Positions 10,920 through 23,459 of a stretch of DNA of 64,000 nt are shown here, piece after piece. Both the position numbers and the translations under genes were made by a program. The notes beneath the pieces were generated by a model that ran no database searches, was not told where the DNA came from, and saw only the letters and a program-made list of their open reading frames with translations. Each line of letters begins with the position of its first letter. The stretch's first letter is position 1. Origin of the DNA: Cucumis sativus (lineage: Eukaryota; Streptophyta; Magnoliopsida; Cucurbitales; Cucurbitaceae). The stretch spans positions 3,472,001 through 3,536,000 of the forward strand of contig NC_026655.2 in assembly GCF_000004075.3 (NCBI RefSeq). Reading direction: 5' to 3'.

Positions 10920-11700
10920 CTTTGAATCAACCGTTTTATTTTATTAAATTATTTATTATGTTTTCTCTTTCCTTATTATATTTTATTTCTTTGCAAAGTT
11001 AAAAGAAAGAGTTTTCTTCTTTTTATTTTTAAAAAATAAATTGAATAGGTAATTCCATCAAACCCGTAATTAGTTATCAAACAATGATTTATTTAATGTA
11101 CAACACCATGTTAAAATGAACCTAAGGTTTGATGCTAAATAATAGGAGACAAATATATATATATAAAAAATAGAGATAAATTTATTTATTTAACGATTTT
11201 AAACAAAATTTCATAGAATATTCCCATAATCAATTACTAAAAATAGTCAAATGAGATAAATTAATTTCTTAAAAATGAAATGCGCTAATTTGTCTCACAT
11301 TGAAATATTTTCGTTTGTCAAACATGTTCATATATGTGACAAATACCACAAGGTATAGGAAACTAATCCATGGAATCAAAGTTATGCATATCATTTTATT
11401 ACTACTTAGCTCGTGTATTGCATTATTATACTATAAAGTTATGATCTACCAACTAGGAACTTCAATTTATATAATTAACCACAATTTCTAGCAATACACT
11501 ATTTTGTAAATAATTTAATCGGAATCCACAAATTTAGAAGTCGAAAAAGTACTAAAAACTAAATATAAACTAGAAAAAAAGAGGTCGAAGGGAAATCAAG
11601 GGAGGTGTGGTAATAGTAATCAAATATCATTTCATTCCCACTTTTCCAGTTTATATTATTGGAACAAATAAGATTGTCTATAGCAGGTTAGATCCATTGA
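10920..11700. other. AT-rich spacer between the cystatin-like and UPF0426 genes
   Basis: No gene or repeat that I recognise. The last part, near 11600-11708, is probably 3' UTR of the minus-strand UPF0426 gene. Confidence 0.5.
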
Positions 11701-11708
11701 TGATGGGA

Positions 11709-13757
11709 TCATTCAATCTCAATCTCGGTCGGGCCATCCTCTTGTACAGATCCTTGAGTATCAACTTCCTCCCTCAGTCCAGCTGATTCCACTGTCTTCT
11801 TAACCCATTCCTTTAGTGGATCTTCGTTCAAATCAAGCCTTAAAAGTCCCGCAAATAGCCCACCTGCAAACGCCACTGGCTCCTACAACAAGTCAAATTA
11901 CTTTACTTTCACATCATATGTTTGATTATGAGCTACAAAAAGACATGGAAAAATTGGAGTTGGTAAAGTGAGTGTTTTCATCTAAAGAATTCATACCTCC
12001 CAGGCCCAGCTATTGGAAGCCTCAACATCTAATTCTATATAGTTCAGAAGGAACCATGCCAAAAGAGAATCCTAATGCATTGGTTACAGTTTGAACTGGG
12101 CTTGCCTATTTAGTTATAAATGATGAAAAACCAATAAACACTCAAACATTCAGTCTCAACAAGTGATTGGGACTGATTCAATTCTATGGAAATGTAAACA
12201 GTCTTTACTTTTCATTTCAGCAGTCTCTATAGCAGTAAAATTTTTGTAAAACAACCAACAGTATGGGCTTGTTTGCATTGTGTAAGCACTTTATCCAAAC
12301 ACATCCAGTATCCTCACAACTGAACCTGGTGCCAAATAGTTAGTTAAAAGATACCAGAGTGTGAAAGTGAGTGCACCATGGTGACAACGACGAGCCTTAG
12401 AGATGAGATGTTAATACAGTAAGCTTTCTAGCAACTTTCAATCTTACTAAATAACAAGGCAAGAATCAGCGAACTAAATGTGTTGAAGCACCAATACTGG
12501 ATTCTTTCAGCCAGAACAGGACTCATCAATCTAGAGGGAATCCATTGGAACATTTCCTACTTAGAGACATGGATGGAAAGAATTTGAATAACAACCAAGC
12601 AGTGTAGCGACACAATTGAGGGGAAAATCTGAGCAGGGGCCGGTGTACGGTGAAATGAGTTTCCAGTCTTTTGTATGGTATGAAATTATGAATCAGGTAG
12701 AACTTTATAAGAGGAGGTTTTTTCTCGGAGATAAGTAGCTAGAGTGGCGTACACCTTTTGGATTAATCTGTGAATGCTCTGTCACTGAGGTAGCAGGAAA
12801 CAAAGAAACCAATCCAACAACTGTCTTATTAACTTCTTCCTCTAGAATTTTGGTTCTACAAGGTAACCAATATAGATTCATAAATGTGAAGAACATGGTT
12901 TCAAACTTTAAAGGATTTGTGAAAGTGAAGCAACTTAAAGATATCCTCTAGTTAGAAAATACTAAATTGCCAAAATTTCCATTGCAAGTGTGCATTACTC
13001 CCTGCCGAAGTTCTCTATTGCTTAAAGTTTACAAATCATAAACATCTTTATGCAATTTTCTGAACAAATAACCTTCCAGATCATAAAGGGATATAATTTT
13101 TCTCCTTTGAAGTTAGTTCGAGGTTATTATTGGCAGATCAAAAAAGCTGACTCAACTGTCCGACATAGTTCTAATACTTTCAACATGACATGACTAGAAA
13201 AAAAATTTAGATTCATGCATCCATCTATCCCAACTCGCACTTGTAGACCAAATTTGTAATTCTACTTGAAGATAATCAGTCTTTTAAGTGCTATGGGAAT
13301 ACAATGGGAAATTAATCGAATCCTCCATATTTTGAACATACTTAGAAATCAAGACCTTAATCCAGGAAGAAACTAAGCGAATGAACACAACAGCCAAAAC
13401 CCAGGAAGGGTTTTTGATGTACGAGTTAATGGGATACCTTAAGAGCTTCTTTGAGAACAGGATCCCCAACTGGGTTGAAGAAAAAAGCGGAGATGCCATT
13501 CGTAGAATTGTTGGAGCCGAGACGAAAAAAGCTACTGCGCACAGGTTTCTTGGATGATAAAATGGAATTATGATTCCGTCCCTTTAATTTCCCCATTTCT
13601 CCAAACTTCAATAGAATCAAAGAAGAAAATCGAAAACATCGGAGAAGAGACATAAGAAGCAAATATAATAGAAAAGAGCGAAAGCAATTGAAGAGTGTAG
13701 AAATGGGCATACCAGAACGCTGGCAGTAGAAGAGGAGTGAAGAAGAAGAGCGGCCAT
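11709..13757 (-). CDS. UPF0426 chloroplast protein (At1g28150-like)
   Basis: A small conserved plant protein of unknown biochemical role; the Arabidopsis member is annotated as chloroplastic and, as I recall, associated with plastoglobules. Exons: 13757-13713, 13605-13438 and 11882-11709; all junctions are phase 0 and the protein is 128 residues. The N-terminus (MAALLLHSSSTASVLF, then basic and Ser-rich to about residue 48) looks like a plastid transit peptide. The conserved core is FFFNPVGDPVLKEALK joined across the long 1.56-kb intron to EPVAFAGGLFAGLLRLDLNE, then DPLKEWVKKTVESAGL. The C-terminus is acidic and ends TEIEIE. The 3' border of exon 1 (CTG|GTATGC) and the acceptor TTGAAG|TTTGGAG are my choice; another AG five bases later is possible but would break the frame. 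Confidence 0.87.
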
Positions 13758-13807
13758 GGGTTAATCTCTGATGATGCTAATGGAACAGAGCTGCTTGTGA
13801 TTGATTG

Positions 13808-13842
13808 AAGGATGGAAGAAGAAGAAGAAGAAGAAGAAGATA
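13808..13842. repeat. (GAA)n trinucleotide run upstream of UPF0426 gene
   Basis: Eight or more GAA/GAAGAAG triplets about 60 bases upstream of the UPF0426 ATG. On the sense strand this is a (TTC)n pyrimidine tract, probably in the leader or core promoter. Confidence 0.8.
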
Positions 13843-13859
13843 TTTGCGTTGGAATTAAG

Positions 13860-14474
13860 GTAATGGCTTCAATTCGTCATCATTTCTTCTTACAATTGAC
13901 CAAACATTTCGAGAAACAACCACATGCCCGTAGTGTTCTTTCTACATTAGATTTAATTCCACACATCCACCGATGAAAATATATACGATAAAGAAAAAAA
14001 AAGAAGAAAAAAAAGCCTCAATTTTCCCAGCCACCCTTTTGTCGGAAATAATTTCCAAACAAATACCCAAATATTTTTCCATTGTCTATGTCAAAATTAA
14101 AATCAAATCATATAAAAAGAGTGAAATAAAAATTCAACTTAATCTGATATTTGAAAGCTATTTCGAAAATTTGTCAAACGTAAACCACTTTTTAAGATGG
14201 TTAGAAGTTAGAAGAATATTCTTGAGTGGAGAAGAATAAAAAAAAAAGTATTTTTAAGCCTTTCAAGTACCTAAACTACTATCTATCAAATATACATTCC
14301 ATCAGAACTTCAATAGAGCAACAACTAATTTCATTAACTCAGCAAGGTTTAACTCGAACAGTTAATTACAGTCTTCAAAATTTAGAACAAAATGAGGATC
14401 CCTTCAAAACTCCTAAAAGTTACATTTGATATTACACCCTGAACTATCTTACATTGAACCCTACAGACATTCTT
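13860..14474. other. AT-rich spacer
   Basis: No gene seen. The end near 14475 is likely 3' UTR of the next minus-strand gene. Confidence 0.5.
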
Positions 14475-17289
14475 TCATTCGTCCTCATCATCATCAGAGC
14501 TAGCATATGCCAAACCTAGTAAACTCTTGACTGGATTTTCAGCTTCTGTCTCTCCTTCAGTTTTGTTTGTTTTCACTAACGGCTTCTCTTTCACCTTTTC
14601 ATTGTCATTGTCATGCTTCGGATTTGATAAATCTGCTTGATTTGAAACTCTGGGTCTTTTGGGTTTAACTTCCACTACTCTTTTCAATAGATCTTGCTGT
14701 CTGCAATCCAGAAACCATTGATCACATATAAAATGAGCGAAGTACACACGCAATCGGCCTGATCCAATAGAAAACATTAAGCGTAGTGGGTATGCAACCA
14801 TAAGTGGTAAAATGCAGACAGAAACCTGATTCCACTCTTTGGTTTTGGCTCAACACGAAGGGCCAAGGGAACAGATGCGGGTGCAGAATCAGCCAAACTA
14901 GCAGCTTTGTATTGATTTTGTTAAGGAAATGACACAGTAAAACGAGGGGTTGAGAGATTATTTTATCTAAGAGGAGAGAACTTTTAGAAGGAAAAAGGAA
15001 GTCACCATAGCTACTTTGAATCCCTAATCAACATGAGAGTATCTTTAATTTCCATCACTACAAGTTTTCATAATGAAAAAAGGATATCTTGAATGCTGCA
15101 AAGGCTCGTTTCTCAGTGCGTCTAAGGAGGCGCTCTGCATCCTCCTCTGCTTCCATCTGCTCCTTAAGATAGAGCAAATCATCACTGTCCAGGGCTGCAA
15201 ACTCCAAACTCGAGTTAAAATTAAGAATCCAAAACTAGTATCAAGAATTGTTAGAGGATGCACAAACAAACAAAGAGACAGAGACAGAGAGTGTTACCGC
15301 CTCGTCCATGAAGGTAACCTCCACGTTCTCCTGCAACCTCCTGCATCTGCTTGTATCAGCCACCCGGTAAGAAAAGCCAAGATCCCTGCCAGGGCATGTT
15401 ATTAGAAAACTTTCCTGAGAATTTCACAAGAGAAACCAAAGAACTTGAAAACCAAGTACAACAAATATTACACTACTAACAAGGCATAAGTAGAAAATGT
15501 GGGAAACCTGCAGATAACCTAATTCTACTGGGAATGTGATTTTTTTTTTATATAAAAGGCCACTTCTTCCGGAAATGAAATGGTTTTCTTGACAAGTACA
15601 GATACAACTTAGGCTAGTTCTCGCCTTCATTGAAACAAAATATTCGTCTCCTTGTGAAAGTGAGTACAAAAATGATTAAAAGAGAGGAACTCTTGCAAAG
15701 AACCAAGGCTAAAAATTAAAATTTAAATCTAGGTCACCTGGATATATTGGTTATCTGTATCTATAAATTCAACAACTCGTGACTCTAAACAGCTTGGGAA
15801 AATTAACAAAAGTATCAATACTGCAGATACAGCTGATGATCAGGGAATCAATTGCTTGGAACAGGGATCCATACCACTAAACCAACCTTTAGGTCACGCT
15901 TGAGATAACCCTGTTCATACTTAGAAATAGATTTGGGATTTGACCTTCTTTGTAAGATGTAATCAGCACACGAGAACAAGCACATGGAAATTTAAAGCTC
16001 AAGCTGGCTCTACCAAAAGCAGTCAGCTGTTAAGTTTTCAATGTTCTATTTATGAGACATTTAAAAATAAAACATTCCAAGTTTAAGAAATGCTGGCAAA
16101 TCAGAGAAGCATGGAAGCTCTATCCAGAATGCCAATCTTCCTATCCAAATCTATCACTGTCAAAGAAAGTCAAGAAATAGACAACAATAAACAGAACGAG
16201 GCAACAAAAGTTTAATAACAATTTCTTAAATCAGCAAATAACAAGGGATAATAAGCAATATATAGTCATTTACGGTCCCATAGGTTGGCCATATCATAAA
16301 TAATGGATTATATAACTCTCTCAGATCAAATTCATTGTAAATTCCTACACTACAAAGATAGCGTTTTTTAATTCTTTCTTTCCTTTTTACATCTATATTT
16401 TTGGAGCCCTAATTCTACGTTCATGACCCACCTCGGAAATCATCAGAGAGGCTTAGCAGTTAGCCCACCCAATGCTAGCTCCAAGAGATGGTTTAACACT
16501 TTCTTGAGTTTTTCATGAAGACCTAAGTTGAAAACTTGGAAGTTGAGTGATATAACGTACTCATAGAAATCAACTGTTCAAGAAATCCAAAGAAGATGAG
16601 TGCAACTTCATATTTGCCAAACTTAAGAAAGTAGGGGGACATTGAGTAAATACACAAATCACAAGTAAATTACTGCATTAAAAAAACAATAAATTGCAGT
16701 TTTACGCAAAAGGAGGGATTTATTGGATCAATTCGTTTGTGCTGTGTCTTCTTATTACGATCGTATAGAAAGAATAAGAATGCCGCCAACAGTAATGAAC
16801 ATCATCAAGCTGATAGTCAATTTCCTCCAATTTTTTCTATGCAATCGATGCAGCGTCTTATTACAACCAGTAAGAGTGTTATTAAGAAAACAAACTCTTA
16901 AGAAATTCTCAAGTTACACCTTGAGATTGCTCAGTCCAATTAGGAAAAACGTTAACTCAATAAACCAACAAATGATTATACGATGAACAAAGAAAGATAG
17001 AGAAGCTAAATAAAAGGAAACTTATTGATGAAGAAAGAAACACGAAAAAAGTTGGCTTAGGCAAAATTGCGCTAACCTTCGCAACCATCCGTTGAAAGGT
17101 AATATCTTCATCGTCAATCTTATCTTTCCCTTTACCCCATTTCTTGTCTGCAATTATAAGAGCAATGGGAATGGGGGGTCAGAAAAACACAAAATAAGAA
17201 TAAGAATCAAAGGCCCAGTAAGATAATTAAATGTGGAAACCTTTTGGGTCTGAGAGATTGGTGTATTCACGAACTTCTTTCCCAGCCAT
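14475..17289 (-). CDS. FAM192A/NIP30 (Fyv6 N-terminal domain) homologue
   Basis: A nuclear protein whose animal relative (PSME3IP1/PIP30) binds the proteasome activator PA28-gamma; yeast Fyv6 is a splicing factor. The plant role is not established. Exons: 17289-17241, 17147-17077, 15346-15298, 15194-15088, 14908-14826 and 14700-14475, giving 194 residues. Visible blocks: MAGKEVREYTNLSDPK, DKKWGKGKDKIDDEDITFQR, MQEVAGERGGYLHGRGALDS, a coiled charged helix (LYLKEQMEAEEDAERLLRRT), then KAASLADSAPASVPLALRVE, a Lys-rich middle (LLKRVVEVKPKRPRV) and a C-terminus with LLGLAYASSDDDEDE, which matches the family's short acidic tail. The fourth intron is of AT-AC type (see separate entry); all others are GT-AG. 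Intron 2 is long (1.73 kb). Confidence 0.88.
14909..15087 (-). other. U12-type AT-AC intron in the FAM192A-like gene
   Basis: On the minus strand exon 4 ends TTCAAG and the intron opens ATATCCTTTTT (15087-15077), the textbook U12 5' splice site. It closes AATCAATAC (ending at 14909). A consensus U12 branch site TTCCTTAAC lies at plus 14920-14928, about 11 bases before the acceptor, in the narrow range that U12 introns use. Splicing joins AAFK to KAASLAD in frame. No GT-AG alternative fits: reading on gives ISFFHYENL and a stop. Length is 179 bases. Confidence 0.93.
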
Positions 17290-17488
17290 AGCTATGAATC
17301 TGGATTGCTTCCCTATAAACTAGAAATCAAGAGGAAACCCCTTTGGCAGGCTCCCTCCCTGCTTCACCCTTGGCGCCTAGAGAGATTGACCAGCGAAACA
17401 GAAACCAAAAATCACTGGAGATTGCGTTTGCGTTCGTGTGCGAGAAGCGAAGCAAACAAGCAATGAATCTTCGAGAAGGGTAATTTGG

Positions 17489-17535
17489 ATTTGGGCTCTA
17501 CGGCCCAAATCATCGGGCTTTTCAGGTGAAAGCCC
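17489..17535. promoter_or_regulatory. two adjacent dyads with GGGC/GCCC arms (site II-like) in promoter
   Basis: The first dyad is ATTTGGGC at 17489-17496 and its exact inverse GCCCAAAT at 17503-17510. The second is GGGCTTT at 17515-17521 and AAAGCCC at 17529-17535. They lie about 200-250 bases upstream of the minus-strand ATG at 17289. TGGGC(T/C) elements (site II) are known targets of class I TCP factors in housekeeping promoters; the function here is inferred. Confidence 0.6.
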
Positions 17536-17559
17536 TTACAAATTTAACTTTATTTTCTC

Positions 17560-18880
17560 TCAATATTATTTTTTATTAGCAACAATTCCCCTATTTTATT
17601 TTTCATTCTTCTTAATTTTTTTGTTGACCAAAAATTAAAAAGAAAAAATAGTTTTTAAAAACCATTTTTTAGTTTTAAAATTTTAATTGTGATGATTCAA
17701 AATTAGTCATTTAATATTGCTCTAATAGGGACAACTTTAATTTAAATTCACCACGAAAAATATTAAGGTTTTAAATTATAAATCATGATCACACTAATAC
17801 ATCATTTATCATGTTGAATTCTCCAAGTATTATTGATCAATAACTAATTGATATAGAATACGTATATATTCATAATATCTCATATAACTAAATGGCTAAA
17901 GGATTTTAGAAAGTATATTCATCTACACTAACATTACTTAGGACTTCATTTACACCTTGAAAGAAGAAAACAATAATTCACTTTTGAGTAGTACATCAAA
18001 TAATAGATAACAAAATCTATCATAGCTTTAGCCTCCTCCTAAAGTTGCTATTTGATTTAAAAAAACGTTTTTTTTTTCTAATTGTGTCTTATAAAAAGGG
18101 GTTCAAAAAATTTTAAAGATCAATATTTATACATTTATTGTACATACACTAGACCAAAGACGTATTTAAATTCTCATTAGTTAATTATAACATATTGATC
18201 TACATATCAACCGAGTATGATTGAATCATAATAAAAACACTATTAACTTTAATAAGATTAAAATACATCTAAAAAGAGAACAATAATTTTTTTTTTTTTT
18301 TACAACAAATATATGATCTCCTTTAAATTTAAAAGTGCAATGGGTTCAAAGACCTAGGAGGATATGAACATAATATATATGCATAAGAAAAATGGAATGG
18401 TGGGAAATATTGAATATTTTGAAAAGGGAAGTGGAAAGATGACACCAAATTTGGCCTTCAAATAAAATAATTAAATAGATCTCAAAATGCTGGTCACACC
18501 CCTAAGACTATGGAGGGTTTTTCCAATAGAGATTGTTGATATTATTTTTCTATCTCTAATCATAAATAAATGAAAAGGAAAAGGTGAGTTTAGAATTTTA
18601 AATGTTGTACAAATGGGAAGGGGAGAATGGCCCAAAACCCAAAAGAGATTTTATAATATTAAGACATATATATATATAAGTAAAACCCCACCACTTTGAT
18701 CTCTTCATAAAATTGGTTTTATTATTCAGTACTATATGTTAATAAAATAAAGTAAGATGGAATTTTAGTGGAGAAAGAATAGGACAACAAAGTAATGTTA
18801 TGTTTTCATGTATATATCTTCATCAAAAACATAAAACAATATATCATCAATCCAAAATTTAACGTAGTATATATATATAT
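17560..18880. other. AT-rich intergenic DNA
   Basis: No gene, RNA or repeat family recognised. A (TA)n tract ends the stretch at about 18868-18888. Confidence 0.5.
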
Positions 18881-18888
18881 ATATATCA
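18868..18888. repeat. (TA)n microsatellite
   Basis: An uninterrupted TA tract of about 21 bases at the left border of the diverged repeat array. Confidence 0.9.
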
Positions 18889-18889
18889 T

Positions 18890-21800
18890 AGAAATTTGAA
18901 AAAAATAATTCATCTTATACAAATTCTTAAAGGAAAAGGCATTCTCTCGTATTTCTCTTCTTATTTACATATATATTAATTTTCAGTTTTCATTATTCTA
19001 GAAATGTGTGTTCTCTACTCATTAAAGTTTTAATTGTAAGAGTTATAATGAGATTAATGTAATGTGTATCCTTGAATGCCAATTATATGGTAGTTTTTAT
19101 TCTTTCGTTTCTCCTATAATCATTGGCTTTCATAAATAACGTAACGACAAAGAAACGATCGTATGTGAATTTTGATGAACGTGGGATACGTTTATGATAT
19201 AAAAAGTGCATTATTGATGTAATGCATAATTATAGAATCAACTATCGATACTTTCTTTTTAGGTATATTTGTCCAACGTTGTCTACAATTAGGTAGTATG
19301 ACATTATCAAAACCGAACAAAATCTATTTAAGATTTCATGCGTCAACTTATGTAACGTAAAAGAGAAAAAGTCTACAGTACATAGGTACTCCACAAAGAT
19401 CAATATTTTCTAATGAAAATAATATTACTAGATTTTCAATGTTTGTATACTTATGACCAACATGAAACATAACTCAACTAACATAAAATATACACTTTCA
19501 ATAATCAAGAGATATTAAATAAGACGACGTTTGAAACTCATCTCCAGATATTGTTATATTAAATAATAATATATAATAACAATGCATGCATGCATACGTG
19601 TTAAAAGAGTTTCATGAATTTATGAAAGATGAGAACTTTGAATAAAAGAAAAAAGAGAAGAATTCATTGCATGAATTATGAAGCTTTTATAGAATGTGAA
19701 GAAAGCGTTACAAAAAAAAAAAGTGAAGATAAACCAATTTTATATATATATAAAAAGAAAAAAAAAACAAAGTTCTTTAAAGAAAATGGCATTCTCTCAT
19801 ATTTCTCAATCTTAATTACATCTATTAATTGTGTTAATAATTTGTTGTCAATTATGTAATCTTTTTTTTAAAAAATGAATAATTATAAAAATAAGGATGG
19901 GATAATAATCAATAAGAAATTATAAAAATTTAGAAAAAACCGTTTATAACATCTCTTTTTTTACATTAGATGATGATAATCATATGGTAATCTAACGATA
20001 ATCTGTTTTTAAATTTGTTTTACTTTTGCAATTTTAAAAATGTAAGTGAAATGAATTTTATTACTATATTTTTCTTTTTTTGCTATTTTTGCAAACTTTT
20101 CATAATTAATTACATTCATCTAGTAAGACTTATTATGTTCGAATTGATTGTGTTGATTATTTTGATTTAGTGTATAATGAATTAGTTTAATGTGAGTATG
20201 TATTAAAGTTAGGATACGATACGTTTTATATTTGTTTTTAAAAATGACGCTCATGTTATTCTCCTAATCATCAAATTTCATGAATAGCGACATAATGTAA
20301 TTAAATGCAAGTCGACAAAGATGAGATACATTTTATTTTATATAAGATATTGATATAGCATGTCGTTATAGAATCAATTAACGGTATCATTCTTTTTCAA
20401 GTATATTTGTCAAGCATTATCTGAATTTGGTAATAAGAAATTACCAAAAATGAAAAAAAAAAAGAAGATAATATACATCTATGTGATAACATGTTAACAA
20501 TAACCAGTCTAAAAATATTTTCTCATAAAACCAATAATATTTTCTCAAAATGTTTAACTAAAAACAATAGTATATGTATGTGACCCATATGAAGTTTGCC
20601 TCAACTGACATATATACTTCGGTGCTCGTAAGCTGATTTGGACACACTCACAGATATTAAACTAAAGAAGTTAGATGTTCAAATATCTACTCCAAATATT
20701 GTTGTACACTAAATAATAATATGACAGAAATGTATACGTATTAAAAGAGTACTATCGTACTATCACAATAAGTTTTCAAGTACTTACAAATAAAATTTTG
20801 AATTCAGTTTTGCATGAATTATGAAGCTTTTTTAGAAGGTAAAAAGATGGTTACACAAAACGTATAAGTGAACACAATAATTTTATGTATTAGTTTCAAA
20901 TGAAAAAGAGAAAAAAACAAATGATGTAATTGGAAGGTAATAATGAATTCAGTTATATTTTGTTTGTATATTAATTAAAAATTCATCTGAATTTTTTTTA
21001 AAAAAAATACATGAATTTAAAAGAAAGAAAGAAAATGTTTAATGGTAATTAGACATATTTTTATCTAATGAGTTTATGTTCGAATTCAAATTGATATTAT
21101 TTTGGTTTAGAGTATAATGATTTGATGTCGTCTATTATTTTCATATTCTCGATACTTAATAACTGACGAAAAAAATATGTCATATATGAGTCGATAAAAT
21201 ATGATGCACTTTATGACATAAAAGTTGAATTGACGTAACATATTATTATAATAGAAATCAACTAATGATATCGTCTCTTTTAATTTAGTGTATTTTTCGC
21301 ATCGTTCGAACTTGATGATAAAAATATTACCGAACAACGAACAAAATCTATTTAACAAACTTAAATAACATATCAATGGTAATCAATCTAAACAAGAAAA
21401 ATGATATGGTCGTTTCTCTATAACGATGTTTTCACACATGAAATTTTTTTAAATGAATGCAATAGTGTATTTGTGACAAATACGAACGTATAATTGATAT
21501 AATTAAATTAAGTATACACTTGTAACAAAAAGGTTCGTAATTAGGCGTCGAAATGTTTACCTAAACTGTGATGCATACGTTAACAATAATATGTATAGAT
21601 GTCAAGAGAGTGTGAAGGACTTTTGAAGAGTAAAGATAAGAATTTGAATAAAAGCAAAAATGGAAGGTTACGTTCACATTGCATGAATAATAATTGTGAA
21701 AAAGCATTTTTAGAAGGTGGGAAAGAAAGAGCGTTACATAAACATGTAAGTGTGCATGAAGAGATGTAATGATTTTATATAAATTAGTTTCAAATGATAA

Positions 21801-23450
21801 AAAAAACAAAAACAAACAAAAGAAAGTTAGAAAGATAATAATGAATTCAGTTATATTTTGTTTGTATATATCATAGAGACTTGAAAAATAATGCATGAAT
21901 TTGAAGACTTAAAAGAGAGAATTATGCATGAAAAATTATCTCATAAATTTGGAAAATTAGAAAAAAAGAAATATAAATCCATCTTAATTAACAATTTCTT
22001 AAATACATTCTCTCATATTTCTTTGATCACATTTACATAGTACTTTCTAACCATGTAATTGTATAAAAAAACATTTCTCTATAAGGATATTATATTTTCT
22101 CATTCAAAATTATATTTTAAAAATCAATATATAAACTAATTAAACTAATCAAGATAATTATATAATAGTAATGTGTATATGTGTTAAAAGAGGCTCACAA
22201 ACTTATGAAGAGTAGAAATAAAATAAAGTTTGAATAGAAACAAAAATGGAGAGTTCATTCCATAAAGTATGAAGCTTTTTTTCAATTAGAACGAGCGTTG
22301 CAAAAGGTAAAACATATAGATGAAAATAACTCGTTTCAAATGAAGTTAAAAAAGAATAATGAATTTTGTTATATTTTTTTTTACCTAAAAAGTTCATTTG
22401 AGAATTTGGAAAAAGAAAAATATGAAATTTAAAACAATTATATTCTCTCACGTTAAAAATTGGAAAATTTTACAAAATATCTACAACATATAACAAATTC
22501 TATCACTGATAATTATTGATATGTTATGGTGATGGAAGACTATTAATGATATAATTAAAAAAAATTTATAGCTTGAAAATATTTTAATTTCGAAAAAATT
22601 GAAAAAGAATTTATCATATTTCTTTTTAAGTAAAATACATTTTCTCATATTTCTTATCAATTTTTTAGAGTTAAATAATTAAGAAGGTGAGGATTGAATC
22701 GTTCATATTTGAGATGATCTTTACTACATTTATCTAGTGAGCTTCATATTCAAATTTACATCGATTATTTTAATTTAGACTATAATAAATAAGTGTAATA
22801 TGTGTATATGCCGGAGCTAGGATGAGAGCTTCATATTCAGAAAAAAATCAAGTTCTTTTATATCCTCAAATATAATGAATGACGACAAAGTACGAGATAC
22901 TAGTCGACAAAATGCGATACGTTTCTTGGTATAAAAGGTGAATCGATCATCCAACACATCATTATTGAATCAACGAACGATATCTTCTTTCTATGTATAC
23001 TGTCGGACGTTATCGTTGTAATAAAAACAATACCAAAAACGAACAAAATCTATCTAAGATTTTGTCCGTTGATCATTCAACGACATATGAACGGTAACCT
23101 AATTTTAAAAGAAGTATTCTCTATAAAGATATTTTCTCCAAAAAATAATAAATTTTCAATATTTAACTAACACAATACTGTATTTATGGTCAACATGAAC
23201 ATAACTCAATTGACATCAAACACCTACTGATCTTATACTGTTGAACTAAATAATAATAAAAATATATATATACACACATGTCGAAAGAGCCTCATGGACT
23301 TTTTCAGGGTAAAGATAAAAGTTTGAATAAAAGTAAATATAGAGGGTTCGTTGTATGAGTTGCCGTGAAGCTTAATTTTTTAGAAGGTGAAAAGAGTGTT
23401 ACAAAATGTAGGAGTGACGGAAGAGAATAATATAATATTAATTTTGGAAA
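18890..23450 (+). repeat. array of diverged direct repeats, modules C-A-B, about 1.1-kb unit
   Basis: Three noncoding modules recur in the same orientation. Module C (cattctctcatatttct and variants) is at about 18938, 19789, 22004 and 22633. Module A (gatac-type start, then gaatcaac, tatatttgtc, ttgt, gaacaaaatctattta) is at about 19170-19360, 20310-20500, 21180-21375 and 22890-23100. Module B (ttaaaagag, tttgaataaaag, gcatgaattatgaagctttt, tagaaggt, gttacaaaa) is at about 19596, 20730, 21590, 22171 and 23263. Between B2 and B3 a 30-base string after module B is identical at 20941-20970 and 21839-21868. No ORF is kept across copies. The family is unknown to me; it may be an old transposon amplified by tandem duplication or a decayed noncoding-RNA locus. 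Confidence 0.75.
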
Positions 23451-23459
23451 AATAAATAT

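Noticed and set aside
14475-14801. Extension of the last FAM192A-like exon to an upstream Met (MVAYPLRLMFSIG...)
   Set aside because: This is intron sequence read through; the acceptor GGATTGCAG before CAGCAAGAT keeps the family sequence in frame.
15045-15269. Open frame running through the exon 4 boundary of the FAM192A-like gene
   Set aside because: It is in another frame from the conserved protein; the real boundary is the AT-AC splice site.
21107-21896. Open frames of 89 and 111 codons on the minus strand
   Set aside because: They lie in the AT-rich repeat array, have low-complexity Phe/Ile/Tyr-rich composition and are not kept between copies of the repeat.
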